Of a stretch of 38,426 nt of DNA, positions 17,786 through 26,920 are shown piece by piece. Within the stretch, counting starts at the first letter, position 1. Each line of letters begins with the position of its first letter. The stretch is from Deltaproteobacteria bacterium. GTDB taxonomy: Bacteria > Bdellovibrionota > JACOXK01 > 2-02-FULL-40-11. The position numbers and the translations under genes are program-made. The stretch is taken from the NCBI GenBank assembly GCA_016198185.1, contig JACQJD010000079.1, positions 1 through 38,426 of the forward strand, read 5' to 3'. Under the pieces are notes generated by a model. It ran no database searches and had not been told where the DNA came from. It saw only the letters and a program-made list of their open reading frames with translations.

Positions 17786-17924
17786 TTATCAAAATGAAAA
17801 GAGCCTCAATGAAATTTACCCCTCAACAACTGGAATCTAATCGTTTCCTCCTTAAAAGCGAGACAAGCCTTACAGCAAAAGCAAAATTAAATTCCAGTTT
17901 ATTCATTGAGGCTCTCTCTTTTTT
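17786..17924 (+). ncRNA. Candidate structured small RNA (~139 nt) with apical anti-SD segment and U6 end
   Basis: 14-bp perfect stem 17800-17813/17902-17915, 9-bp perfect stem 17828-17836/17891-17899, loop segment TTTCCTCCTTA 17844-17854, T6 at 17919-17924. Confidence 0.55.
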
Positions 17925-18034
17925 AATGGCACTTTAATCTTATTTTTTACCCCTGTAGAATAGATCTCCAGAGAAGCGTGCAGATCGTGTTTGTCTTTAA
18001 AATAATCTTAATCTTATTTTAATGTATAGGGCCC

Positions 18035-18062
18035 TTCACAATTCGATTCATTTCAGTATACT
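18035..18062 (+). promoter_or_regulatory. Putative sigma-70 promoter for lipoprotein gene 18113
   Basis: TTCACA-N16-TATACT. Confidence 0.4.
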
Positions 18063-18112
18063 GATAGGTAAGTGAACGTTTTCGGAAATTAACACTTTAA
18101 AGGCTATTTCAA

Positions 18113-21100
18113 ATGAAAAAAAGAATTTACCTCATACAGATATGGATGCTTTTGGGCTTTTCTTTTACCCTGCTTCAATGCGGCGGCGGAGGCGGAGGAC
18201 CCGGTGGCGGCGATACAGCTGTGGCCGTGCCAGATGTCATTGTCACAAGTCCACCCCCAGCAGCACCGGAAGTTTCCACTGCAGAAAATTTCGAGTTTTT
18301 GGGGTCTGCTGCCGATGGCTTGGCCGGAGAATGCATTGGCCCCATCACCCTTCAAACACTCAATGCCAAAGAACAAGTTCAAAATGTTTCAACGGACACA
18401 GAATTTATATTTGAAAACGCCTCCACATCCTTTTATGAAAACGATTGTTCAGGAACACCGCTTTCAAAACTCATTCTTAAAAAAGATGAACATTCAAAAG
18501 AGTTTTATGTAAGACATATTCGAGCCGAAGAGCTGGGTATTTTGTTTCGAACGAACGATTTAAAACTTCTAAAACCATTTTCCATCCACATCTTGGCCAA
18601 TGTTCCAAAGAGCTTTCAAGTAATAGTCCCTCCAAAAATGATTGCTGGCGTCTGCACCAGCGGTTTTTCAGTTCAATTGAAAGACGCTCATGACAATCTG
18701 ATTGAAGCGCCTCAGGTGGGCAATGTTAAACTTTCTGCAACGGGACAAACAAAGCTGTATACAACGGCCAATTGCGATTCTGAAATACAAGGTTTTCCCT
18801 CCTTTGCTACCACGCCAAAACTTGAGTTTTATGCCAGAAATGCTGTTTCTCAAACCATCGATTTTTCTGTTTCTTTTGTAGCCGGTGCAAATAAACAAAC
18901 CTTCCCCATTGAAGTGGTTTCGGCAAACGCCTCTAAACTTGAAATCACGGCTGCTTCTGATTCAATCACAGCGGGCCAATATGGAAAACTTACATTAAAA
19001 ACATTGGACGCCAATGGAAATCCTTCTCCAGTGGAAATAGAAGTGAGCATTCAACTTTCCGGCGGACAATTTTATAGCGATACTTCGGATACCACTCCCA
19101 TTTCGCAAACCACCTTAGAGGTGGGCGAAAAACAAAAAGACGTTTACATTCGAGAAACGATTGCACGCCCTATTCAAGTGAAAGCTTCGGCGCCCTCCTT
19201 TGTTTCTGGACAAAAAAATATCACCATTCAATCAGCGCTAGCTTCTACAATCGCCGTCCATGGCAAAGACAATTTGCTATCTAATGAATGTAAAAAATTC
19301 GCACTCCTGATTCAAGACCCATTCGGAAATACAAGCGCTCTAGAAAAATATACCAAAATCGCCTTCAAAAAAGAGTTAGCAAAAGAAGGGAAATTCTACG
19401 ACCAAGGGGATTGTATCAACGAACTTCAATCTATTGCTTTGAGTCCCACAGTGAACTCTAAAACTTTTTATTTTAAAAATTTAAAAGCTGAAGTTTCAAC
19501 GATCGATGCTGTTTTAACACCCGCTGACCTTACCTTTACGTCAAAAGAGGTAACGGTTGACCCTGCCCCCGCTTCTTATCTTGCCATCAGTGGGTTAGGC
19601 CAAATTCGGGCGGGAAGCTGTGAACCTTATGCCATTCAAAGCAGAGACCCCTTTCAAAATCTTTCTCCTGTCGCCGCTGATCTTCAAATAGATCTGGAAA
19701 AGAGCATCAATAGCAGCGCCAAGTTTTATGAAAAACGCAATGCCAATGGAAACTGTGAAAATGAGATTTCACAAATAACACTACCTCAAGGAAAAAATTC
19801 AGCTACCCTCTATGTCAAAAATGAAAAAGTGGAAACCTCGGATCTTACCGCCAAGGATCATGCCGCACAGCTTGCACAAGCAACGCTGTCTATTGGCGTC
19901 TTGGCTGCCACTGCCACTCAAATCACATTAACCGCTGTCCCTCTGGGGGATCACTCTATACGAGCAGGAGAATGTGCGGAATTTAAAGCAAACATCTTAG
20001 ACGCATTCGGCAACTCAAGCCCTCTCGAGGCCAACCAAATGCTCACGCTCTCCATTGGCCAAGCAGAGCTCTTTACCCAGGCCCCCTGTTCTGATGAGCA
20101 TAAAATCACGCCTTCACAGGCTGCACCCCCCAATCTACGGTTTTTTAATTTATCTCCTGGAACATCTGAAAAACAATTCTTTATGAAACAGATTGTCATT
20201 GGAGATCTACAGTTGGCAGCTACTCTTTTAAATCAATCTGTATCTCTCGATATTCATATAGAACCTGATGCCCCACATTCGCTCATCTTTGCTGAAGTCA
20301 TTCAAGGTCCCATGATGGCTGGCGATTGTAGAGAGTTATCTCTGTCCCTCAAAGATCGGTTTGGGAATGGAACGTCTTTTTCCGAAGAAAAACTCTTTGA
20401 GTTAGGTCCTGCAGGTCAATTTTATGAAAATGCTTTCTGTAATGGACCTTCGCTTCAAGGAGGACAAAGCTTCCCGAAAGACACAGAGGCACTAACAAAC
20501 ATTTACTATACAGAAACTGTGGCCGGCAACGCAACCCCAACCGTTTCATTTTTAGATTTGACACTCGGCATTCCCAATGCACACTTTCAAATTTCAGTTC
20601 AACCTCAAGAAGCATCCGAAATTACACTTTCTGTCGATAGAACAACAGATCTATTGGCAACAGACTGTGTCAGAGGATCAGTCGTTGTCAAAGATCAATA
20701 TGGAAATATGAAAGGAGATCCCCTGGTTGTCTCAGGCCAAGCTTCATTCTACTCAAATGACACATGTACAACCCCACTTTTGGGAAATTCTGACTTTGAC
20801 TTACCGACGAATGGCGAATTTTATTTTTTAGCGACACAAGACTTTACGCTACAAGTAAATCTAAAAGACAACCCTGGTCTCGTTGTTTTTCAACCGATTC
20901 AAGTAGTCCTAGATACAGATAGCGATCGCATTTCAGATACCTCTGACAATTGCCCACTTGTGCCAAATCCAGACCAGGACAACCATGATTCAGATACCCT
21001 CGGAGATGTTTGCGATAATTGTCCCAATGCGACCAATCACGATCAAGCTGATAACGATGGAGATGGCATTGGCAATGCCTGCGATGGCACCCCGGATGTC

Positions 21101-22246
21101 GTCGTAACTTGCCAAAGCATCAATCCACAAACAGCACCGGTGGGGACCACCTGCGTTACCTCCAATGGCTATGAGTTTGAAAGGGTTTCATACAACAATG
21201 GCACACCGCCCACCCCATATTTTCTTTGGGGTAACACGACTCACTGGAATGTGGTGTGGTTAGACAAATTCGCCCATAAACTCTGGAGCGGACCTGCCAT
21301 CAAACAAGAATCGTGGGAACAGCCTTGCCATAACAGTTCAGCTTATAGAACCTATACAAAACCTGATGGTCAAGCAGTTGCGATCCATACCAGTAATCCT
21401 AATCAGGCTCAATTTACAGAAGCAAATTCGCATGGCATTCGAGAAATTTTTAAGATGCTGGATAATGACCTCTATATACTCGAAGCCGGCAATAATTACT
21501 TCTTTCCCGATGGAACAGTCTCTCGACCTACCAATGCATCCGGGAAAAATATTAAATATCGCTGTATCACAGATGACCCCAACTATATTTTAAATCCACC
21601 GCCACCGGATCCTGATCGAGATCATGATGGAATTCTCAATGACGATGATAATTGCCCGGATGTTGCAAACCCCATGCAGGCCAATTTGGATGGGGTTGGC
21701 CTTGGGAACGCGTGCAGCCCCTGTGAAAAAATGCCGGGCAATTCTGATATCATCCCCATGGTGGTGATTGAATATCGAAGAAAACTCCAAAAGGGTCAAG
21801 TCTGCGCCATTACCACACCACAGCCCAATGGCCCAACCAACGCCCGAACAACCCGTGTGTTTTTGTTTGATGGCCAAGCCCAAGACCAATTCGAAAACGT
21901 TCCGATAAGTGTGGATAACTTCTGCGATGGAGCTTTTTATTACGTCAGATATAAAATTGAAAATAGAATTACTCTCGGTGAAGGATTCACCTTCCTGCTC
22001 TTATATAGTGATGTCGGCCACCATTCTCAAGACGTATATAATATTAAGGCCTATCGTGAAACGATCATTGACAACACCGAAATGACGGACGTCCCCACAA
22101 CCGGTGCCACATTTGGCCAGTATACTAATATGAGCCAAGGGGAAGACATCTTAGAAACGGAAGTACGCCATTGGGGGGCGTCTGGTGGCTCAGGCAGTGT
22201 CGGCAAAAAATTCTGGTTTAAAATAAATTGTATCGGATCTCATTGA
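18113..22246 (+). CDS. Giant lipoprotein: Cys-polyGly tether, ~8 Ig-like repeats, thrombospondin type-3 calcium repeats, C-terminal domain
   Basis: [15 protein letters not shown] lipobox; recurrent ~110-aa unit; [59 protein letters not shown] and second TSP3 segment near aa 1165-1205. Confidence 0.85.
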   Translation: MKKRIYLIQIWMLLGFSFTLLQCGGGGGGPGGGDTAVAVPDVIVTSPPPAAPEVSTAENFEFLGSAADGLAGECIGPITLQTLNAKEQVQNVSTDTEFIFENASTSFYENDCSGTPLSKLILKKDEHSKEFYVRHIRAEELGILFRTNDLKLLKPFSIHILANVPKSFQVIVPPKMIAGVCTSGFSVQLKDAHDNLIEAPQVGNVKLSATGQTKLYTTANCDSEIQGFPSFATTPKLEFYARNAVSQTIDFSVSFVAGANKQTFPIEVVSANASKLEITAASDSITAGQYGKLTLKTLDANGNPSPVEIEVSIQLSGGQFYSDTSDTTPISQTTLEVGEKQKDVYIRETIARPIQVKASAPSFVSGQKNITIQSALASTIAVHGKDNLLSNECKKFALLIQDPFGNTSALEKYTKIAFKKELAKEGKFYDQGDCINELQSIALSPTVNSKTFYFKNLKAEVSTIDAVLTPADLTFTSKEVTVDPAPASYLAISGLGQIRAGSCEPYAIQSRDPFQNLSPVAADLQIDLEKSINSSAKFYEKRNANGNCENEISQITLPQGKNSATLYVKNEKVETSDLTAKDHAAQLAQATLSIGVLAATATQITLTAVPLGDHSIRAGECAEFKANILDAFGNSSPLEANQMLTLSIGQAELFTQAPCSDEHKITPSQAAPPNLRFFNLSPGTSEKQFFMKQIVIGDLQLAATLLNQSVSLDIHIEPDAPHSLIFAEVIQGPMMAGDCRELSLSLKDRFGNGTSFSEEKLFELGPAGQFYENAFCNGPSLQGGQSFPKDTEALTNIYYTETVAGNATPTVSFLDLTLGIPNAHFQISVQPQEASEITLSVDRTTDLLATDCVRGSVVVKDQYGNMKGDPLVVSGQASFYSNDTCTTPLLGNSDFDLPTNGEFYFLATQDFTLQVNLKDNPGLVVFQPIQVVLDTDSDRISDTSDNCPLVPNPDQDNHDSDTLGDVCDNCPNATNHDQADNDGDGIGNACDGTPDVVVTCQSINPQTAPVGTTCVTSNGYEFERVSYNNGTPPTPYFLWGNTTHWNVVWLDKFAHKLWSGPAIKQESWEQPCHNSSAYRTYTKPDGQAVAIHTSNPNQAQFTEANSHGIREIFKMLDNDLYILEAGNNYFFPDGTVSRPTNASGKNIKYRCITDDPNYILNPPPPDPDRDHDGILNDDDNCPDVANPMQANLDGVGLGNACSPCEKMPGNSDIIPMVVIEYRRKLQKGQVCAITTPQPNGPTNARTTRVFLFDGQAQDQFENVPISVDNFCDGAFYYVRYKIENRITLGEGFTFLLLYSDVGHHSQDVYNIKAYRETIIDNTEMTDVPTTGATFGQYTNMSQGEDILETEVRHWGASGGSGSVGKKFWFKINCIGSH

Positions 22247-23172
22247 TCAGGGGTTGTCTTTACACGCCTTACAATGTCAGAGAGCATTTCTTCCGACACC
22301 TGAAAGTGCTCTCTGAGCCACGGTAAAAATTGCTCTCCTTTTAAATGCCAGAGACTTTCCCAATTTCCGACATCGGACCATTCGAAACCAGCCTCCATCA
22401 CCCATAAGGCATGGGTCTTTTCTAACAGCGCAACATCAATGGAAACTTTCTCTAGCTTTTGATATATTTCACTTTTATTTTTAGAAGACACCCTTTGAAG
22501 TTGAGATAAAAGCCTAGGACCATAGCGTTCCAGTTCGGAAAGAAATGTTTTCACGCTCCATATGAAATTTCCACAGTGCCACAAAACTTTTTGCTGCCCA
22601 ATCAAATCTCTCGCCTTTTCGATGGAAGGTTTTTCAACAAATCGCAACACTTCGTAGACGTGATGAAATAGAGAAGCTCCCTTTTCCAAATATCCCAAAT
22701 GAACGGTGGGATACGTAGGCACCTTACCAAACGTCAATAACTTCTCCGGAAAACGTTCGTGAATGGAAAGCGCATCCACCATAGATTCATAAAATTTTTC
22801 AATCGGAGTAATCCAATGATCGGACGGCACAATCAAAAGCGAAGCCTCTGGATCGACTCGCTCAATTTCACAAGCCGTCCATCCAATGGCAGCCGCTGTA
22901 TTTTTGCTTTCAGGTTCCAACAACCAATGATCTCTGGGGATGGAAAGACGTTGTTTCTCTAACAAAGCTTCATAGCGACATTGGCTAACCAGCCAAAGGT
23001 TATTGGACTGAATCATTTTTTTTTGAACTAAAAATTGCACCCTCTGATCTGTCATCTCAAGAAGAGACAAATCATCATCCATTAACTTTAAAAATTGTTT
23101 GGGAACATCTTGGGTGCTGATCGGCCAAAATCGAGAACCCACGCCGCCTGCCAAGATCACGCCATGTAACAT
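22240..23172 (-). CDS. manC: Mannose-1-phosphate guanylyltransferase
   Basis: [60 protein letters not shown]. Confidence 0.92.
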   Translation of the reverse strand: MLHGVILAGGVGSRFWPISTQDVPKQFLKLMDDDLSLLEMTDQRVQFLVQKKMIQSNNLWLVSQCRYEALLEKQRLSIPRDHWLLEPESKNTAAAIGWTACEIERVDPEASLLIVPSDHWITPIEKFYESMVDALSIHERFPEKLLTFGKVPTYPTVHLGYLEKGASLFHHVYEVLRFVEKPSIEKARDLIGQQKVLWHCGNFIWSVKTFLSELERYGPRLLSQLQRVSSKNKSEIYQKLEKVSIDVALLEKTHALWVMEAGFEWSDVGNWESLWHLKGEQFLPWLREHFQVSEEMLSDIVRRVKTTPDQ

Positions 23173-23177
23173 CTTAT

Positions 23178-23504
23178 TTAAATCCGACCGTAGTGATCTT
23201 CGAGTCGAATGAGATCGTTCGCATGAGGGGAAGACACTTCAAAGACAAGGGTTTTTTCCAACGCAATCAAGCGATGTTTCGTTTTGGGAGGAATATGCAA
23301 ATTTTCTCCGGCCTTCAGGTTAAATGTTTTTTCATTGAAGATCACTTCTAAGAGGCCTTCTGCCACATAAATCGTTTCATCTTTTTGGTCATGATATTGT
23401 AACGAAAGCCTTTCTCCTTTTTCAATGACGAGCACCTTCCCAATATAGGAATTTGTTTCGGCAAAAATAATCTCGTGGCCCCAGGGCTTATTAACTTTTT
23501 TCAT
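23178..23504 (-). CDS. Cupin-type mannose-6-phosphate isomerase
   Basis: MKKVNKPWGHEIIFAETNSYIGKVLVIEKGERLSLQYHDQKDETIYVAEG...IPPKTKHRL. Confidence 0.85.
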   Translation of the reverse strand: MKKVNKPWGHEIIFAETNSYIGKVLVIEKGERLSLQYHDQKDETIYVAEGLLEVIFNEKTFNLKAGENLHIPPKTKHRLIALEKTLVFEVSSPHANDLIRLEDHYGRI

Positions 23505-24138
23505 GATCCTTGAAAGATGTCTTTCGAATGACATATTGGGAAATAACCCCACGACGGAAAAGTTTTTGAGCCAAAACTTTGGCTGTCTCTGGATGCTTGA
23601 AAAATCCAAAATCCAAAAAAAATAATTTACTTTCCGCCAGAGTCGCTTCTTGAATAAAGACGGACGGATACCCTAATTTCATTAAGCGTTCTTTTTCTTC
23701 TTGAACCGCTCCTAAACTCTCAGATGTCATGACTTGAATCGTAAACCCAATTTTTTTTGAAGCAGATGGATTCGATTTCTGTTGATCCACCACCGGCTCT
23801 AAAACTTGAGAGACCGAACCAGACGCTTCAGAGGGCACCGAAGCAGAAACAACTTCCTCTGTTTTTTTAGGGGTGCCTGCAGACTCTGCCTCACTTTCTT
23901 TTGGCAATTTTGATTGCACTTCTTCCAGTGACCTGGCCAAGTTCATCATCTTTTGCTCTTGAACATGCATCAGTCCTGTCAATTCTTTCCCAACAAAGAT
24001 CCCAAGACCAAAAACCACACCGCTCACCCCCACCAACATGGCAAAAATCAGTACTATTTCTTTTCGTTTAAAAGTAATGGGGTCTTGTGACATCTCGGGA
24101 GTCACTATAGTAAATTTCATTGGAAAGTCAAAACTCAT
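23491..24138 (-). CDS. SPOR-domain membrane protein
   Basis: Single N-terminal TM, linker, C-terminal KIGFTIQVMTSESLGAVQEEKERLMKLGYPSVFIQEA...FFLDFGFFKHPETAKVLAQKL; start could be 24120. Confidence 0.75.
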   Translation of the reverse strand: MSFDFPMKFTIVTPEMSQDPITFKRKEIVLIFAMLVGVSGVVFGLGIFVGKELTGLMHVQEQKMMNLARSLEEVQSKLPKESEAESAGTPKKTEEVVSASVPSEASGSVSQVLEPVVDQQKSNPSASKKIGFTIQVMTSESLGAVQEEKERLMKLGYPSVFIQEATLAESKLFFLDFGFFKHPETAKVLAQKLFRRGVISQYVIRKTSFKDHEKS

Positions 24139-24204
24139 TCACATCTCTTTTTTTTGAATATCCATCCTGTTTGACCTGCCAAACGGACGGAATTTCGACC
24201 CCCT

Positions 24205-24237
24205 TTTTGAAGCATTTGGCTTTGATTCGCTTCAAAA
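24205..24237. repeat. Inverted repeat just upstream of sigma-54-like promoter
   Basis: TTTTGAAGC-N15-GCTTCAAAA, 9-bp perfect arms. Confidence 0.75.
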
Positions 24238-24241
24238 CACT

Positions 24242-24257
24242 TGGCATCATTTTTGCT
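24242..24257 (+). promoter_or_regulatory. Putative sigma-54 (-24/-12) promoter of Flp/Tad pilus-like operon
   Basis: TGGCATCATTTTTGCT vs TGGCACRNNNNTTGCW, exact spacing, intergenic, upstream of pilin gene. Confidence 0.6.
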
Positions 24258-24276
24258 AGTAGATGTGGGAAGAGGC

Positions 24277-24366
24277 TGTCGAAAAACTGTCATTCCGAGC
24301 ACAACGTACGAGGAATCTACGACGAGATCCCTCGAGCCTTCGGCTCTCGGGATGACTTATTCGACA
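24277..24366. repeat. Dispersed palindromic repeat, copy C (core 24289-24356)
   Basis: TGTCGAAAAACTGTCATTCCGAG...CTCGGGATGACTTATTCGACA. Confidence 0.75.
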
Positions 24367-24396
24367 CCCTCTATGGAAACAGAGGAGAAATGACGC

Positions 24397-24633
24397 ATGA
24401 ACAAAAACCTAGGACAAAGCATGATCGAATATATCATTTTGGTGGCCATCGTTGCGGTGGCTTCTTTGGGGATTGTCAAAATATTGGGGAACACGATTCA
24501 TGTAAAGCTTTCCCAAATCACCCTAGCCCTTCAAGGAAAAAAATCACAAGCCCGTTCCCTTCGGCCACACGAAGTTCAACCCAAACATTATGAACCCAAA
24601 TCACTGGAAGACTTCTATGAATCCGAAGATTAA
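24397..24633 (+). CDS. Flp-family pilin
   Basis: MNKNLG|QSMIEYIILVAIVAVASLGIVKILG: prepilin-type G|QxxxE site plus TM; SD AGGAGA. Confidence 0.85.
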   Translation: MNKNLGQSMIEYIILVAIVAVASLGIVKILGNTIHVKLSQITLALQGKKSQARSLRPHEVQPKHYEPKSLEDFYESED

Positions 24634-24967
24634 AGGACAGATTCTTTTGGAAACCCTGCTGGTATTGCCAGTCCTATTTTTGACGCTGTATCTGATGACG
24701 ATCTTGCTCTTGACCACGCTCTCCAAACTCATGCTCCAGTGGACTTGTTTTTCCATGGCTCGAACCGTGCTTGAAGAGCCATCCCTGTCTCTTTTCGAAC
24801 TTCACCACAAAGCGAATCAACAGTTACAATCCCTTCCCTTCGTACAGGACACCTGTTCCCTTTCCATAGAACAAACAAAAAAAGATATCTACGTACACCT
24901 TCATCAACCATTCTTTATTTTAGGAAGGACTTATGAGCTGGAACATCGCTTGGCACTCTCTCGATAA
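24617..24967 (+). CDS. TadE-like pseudopilin
   Basis: MNPKIKG|QILLETLLVLPVLFLTLYLMTILLLTTL. Confidence 0.7.
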   Translation: MNPKIKGQILLETLLVLPVLFLTLYLMTILLLTTLSKLMLQWTCFSMARTVLEEPSLSLFELHHKANQQLQSLPFVQDTCSLSIEQTKKDIYVHLHQPFFILGRTYELEHRLALSR

Positions 24968-25607
24968 TCGAAAAGGACAAGTCACGATCCTCATCTTAAT
25001 CGTACTGCCCACATTTGTATGGATGGTTCATGCCACTTTAAAACTCAGTCGAAAAATCGAAAGAAAAATTAAACTTCAAAATGGGGTGGATGCAGCCCTC
25101 TATGTTCACACCCAAACGCTGGCCAGCGGCTTAAATGAAATTTCTAACCTCAATCTGAAACTCAAAGAATGCCTTGCCCTGTTACGACTGGTCCAAGCTG
25201 GAAAAATCATCACGGGGAATCCGGGATTTGTCATCACCGAATCATTTCTCAAACGTCTGATTCAGGCCATTGCCAAACAACAAGACCTGATCAAAAAAAT
25301 CTACCCTGCCTGGGCCTATCAAAAAGCCATGATCATCGCTCGAAAAAATGAAACCCCTCATGTCATCCTCTACCCCCTGACTTTCTCTTATTCAATCCGC
25401 CGAACCTGGACCATTGAAAAACTACCAGGCCCTTACGTCCTTTCAGAAACATTTGATCAGCACAAAGAATTTTCAATGGATGGATTTTTTTACAAAGCAA
25501 AGGAGAGCGCCCATGCAAAAACAACTTTATCTGGAAAAGACTTATACTCTGAAACCTGGCACCTGGAGTGGACCCCTTCGAAACCAATGTGGAATGGCAT
25601 TGATTGA
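24933..25607 (+). CDS. TadG/pilus-assembly-like membrane protein
   Basis: RKGQVTILILIVLPTFVWMVHATLKLSRKIERKIKLQNGVDAALYVHTQTLASGLNEISNLN. Confidence 0.6.
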   Translation: MSWNIAWHSLDNRKGQVTILILIVLPTFVWMVHATLKLSRKIERKIKLQNGVDAALYVHTQTLASGLNEISNLNLKLKECLALLRLVQAGKIITGNPGFVITESFLKRLIQAIAKQQDLIKKIYPAWAYQKAMIIARKNETPHVILYPLTFSYSIRRTWTIEKLPGPYVLSETFDQHKEFSMDGFFYKAKESAHAKTTLSGKDLYSETWHLEWTPSKPMWNGID

Positions 25608-25884
25608 AACTTGTTTTACATTGATCCTTCTTCTAGGCTTTTGCACGCTTTCCATGCGAATGATGGAGGGTTCTATCACTCGAATTCAAAATCGAGTTCT
25701 TTCACGATACTTGGCTTTTCATACCAAGCATTCTCTCCTTCCTTCCAAAGCAGTGCTCCAGTCACGTTTTTTCAAGAACGACGCCATTCGCATTGAAACC
25801 ATCACCCCGTCATCCTCGGAAATTATTTTAAAGTCTTGGGTCAACTCGGAATGTTTAACCTTTCAACATACCCTTTATTTATGA
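25513..25884 (+). CDS. TadE/TadF-like pseudopilin
   Basis: RNQCG|MALIETCFTLILLLGFCTLSMRMME; SD AAAGGAGAG upstream of ATG 25513. Confidence 0.65.
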   Translation: MQKQLYLEKTYTLKPGTWSGPLRNQCGMALIETCFTLILLLGFCTLSMRMMEGSITRIQNRVLSRYLAFHTKHSLLPSKAVLQSRFFKNDAIRIETITPSSSEIILKSWVNSECLTFQHTLYL

Positions 25885-26021
25885 TGACCTTTTTCACACA
25901 AACCATCGTCTTATTTTTCAACACCCTTCGAAAAAAGAATCCAAAAGAATTACGGGCGCTCTTTTTGGCATTGATGGGTTCTTTGATCCTGATGATTGCT
26001 TTTCATTTCTACATGAACTAA
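25881..26021 (+). CDS. Small single-TM membrane protein
   Basis: MMTFFTQTIVLFFNTLRKKNPKELRALFLALMGSLILMIAFHFYMN; ATGA overlap with upstream gene. Confidence 0.55.
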   Translation: MMTFFTQTIVLFFNTLRKKNPKELRALFLALMGSLILMIAFHFYMN

Positions 26022-26029
26022 AAAAAGAT

Positions 26030-26875
26030 ATGAAATTTAGGATACTCTTCTTAGCACTCATTTCTAACTGCATCACCCCTTTTCATTCAGATGCAAAAGA
26101 AAATCTGTCTCCAACCGAACATGTGATCAAAGGCCAAAAACAGTTCTTTGATTTAAATATGGATGCCGCCATCACTCATTTTAAATCTGCCCAAGAGGAA
26201 CAATACGAGCATTTTGATCAATTGGCGGATGGCGAAAATTTAGTTCAAGCACATCTCTATCTTGCCCTATGTTATCATTCGCAACAAAAGCTGGATTTGG
26301 CTAGGGCAGAGATCCGATCGGCCTATGTATTAAACCCCGAAAAAAAGTTAGATGAAAAAAAATTCTCTCCTGCTTTTATGACATTTGTTCAACAAACCAT
26401 TGAAACCTTAAAACCCACCCTCAAATTTTATCCACTCGAAGTCCATTCCAATCCTCCTTTTGCCAAAGTGTGGATCAATGGATTTCCGATGGGGGTGACA
26501 CCGCTTATTTTACAGAGCTGGCCACAAGGACGTCACGTCATCCGATTGGCGTTAGAAGGCTATGCGTCGTGGAGCAAACTCATTTCTGCATCGCAACCCT
26601 CTTCTCAAAAAATAAAAGCCCAATTAAAAGCAGATGACCCATTGCGATGGGTGCTCCAAAAACCCATTTCCCAAAATACCCCTCCTCCGCCAAAAGAATC
26701 ATTGCGCTTTCAAGCGCAAAACCTACCCGAATATCGGGCATCTTCGTCCGGGTGGTTGTGGTGGCCTGTCCTGGCTGCGGCAGCCGGTGGCATTGCCTAT
26801 GGCATTTATCACCATCAACATCGCAAAGAGGCCGAAACGACTCCCAAAACCTCCATCCAAATACAATGGCCGTAA
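26030..26875 (+). CDS. PEGA-domain protein with TPR-like N region and C-terminal TM
   Basis: FYPLEVHSNPPFAKVWINGFPMGVTPLILQSWPQGRHVIRLALEGYASW; C-terminal WLWWPVLAAAAGGIAYGIY. Confidence 0.75.
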   Translation: MKFRILFLALISNCITPFHSDAKENLSPTEHVIKGQKQFFDLNMDAAITHFKSAQEEQYEHFDQLADGENLVQAHLYLALCYHSQQKLDLARAEIRSAYVLNPEKKLDEKKFSPAFMTFVQQTIETLKPTLKFYPLEVHSNPPFAKVWINGFPMGVTPLILQSWPQGRHVIRLALEGYASWSKLISASQPSSQKIKAQLKADDPLRWVLQKPISQNTPPPPKESLRFQAQNLPEYRASSSGWLWWPVLAAAAGGIAYGIYHHQHRKEAETTPKTSIQIQWP

Positions 26876-26891
26876 GTTGACGGTTTTTTTT
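26870..26891 (+). terminator. Weak hairpin plus T8 (possible attenuator inside operon)
   Basis: CCGT-AAGTTG-ACGG-TTTTTTTT. Confidence 0.3.
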
Positions 26892-26920
26892 ATCTCTGAT
26901 AGGAAAAACACTTCATGCAG

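Noticed and set aside
17800-17915. MITE with 14-bp terminal inverted repeats as the explanation of the hairpin
   Set aside because: No target-site duplication is visible at the flanks and no other copy was seen in the window; kept as the main alternative to the sRNA hypothesis.
17752-17937. 61-aa ORF overlapping the candidate sRNA
   Set aside because: Its codons are forced by the perfect inverted repeats, it has no clear SD or protein-like pattern, and its ATG precedes the predicted transcription start.
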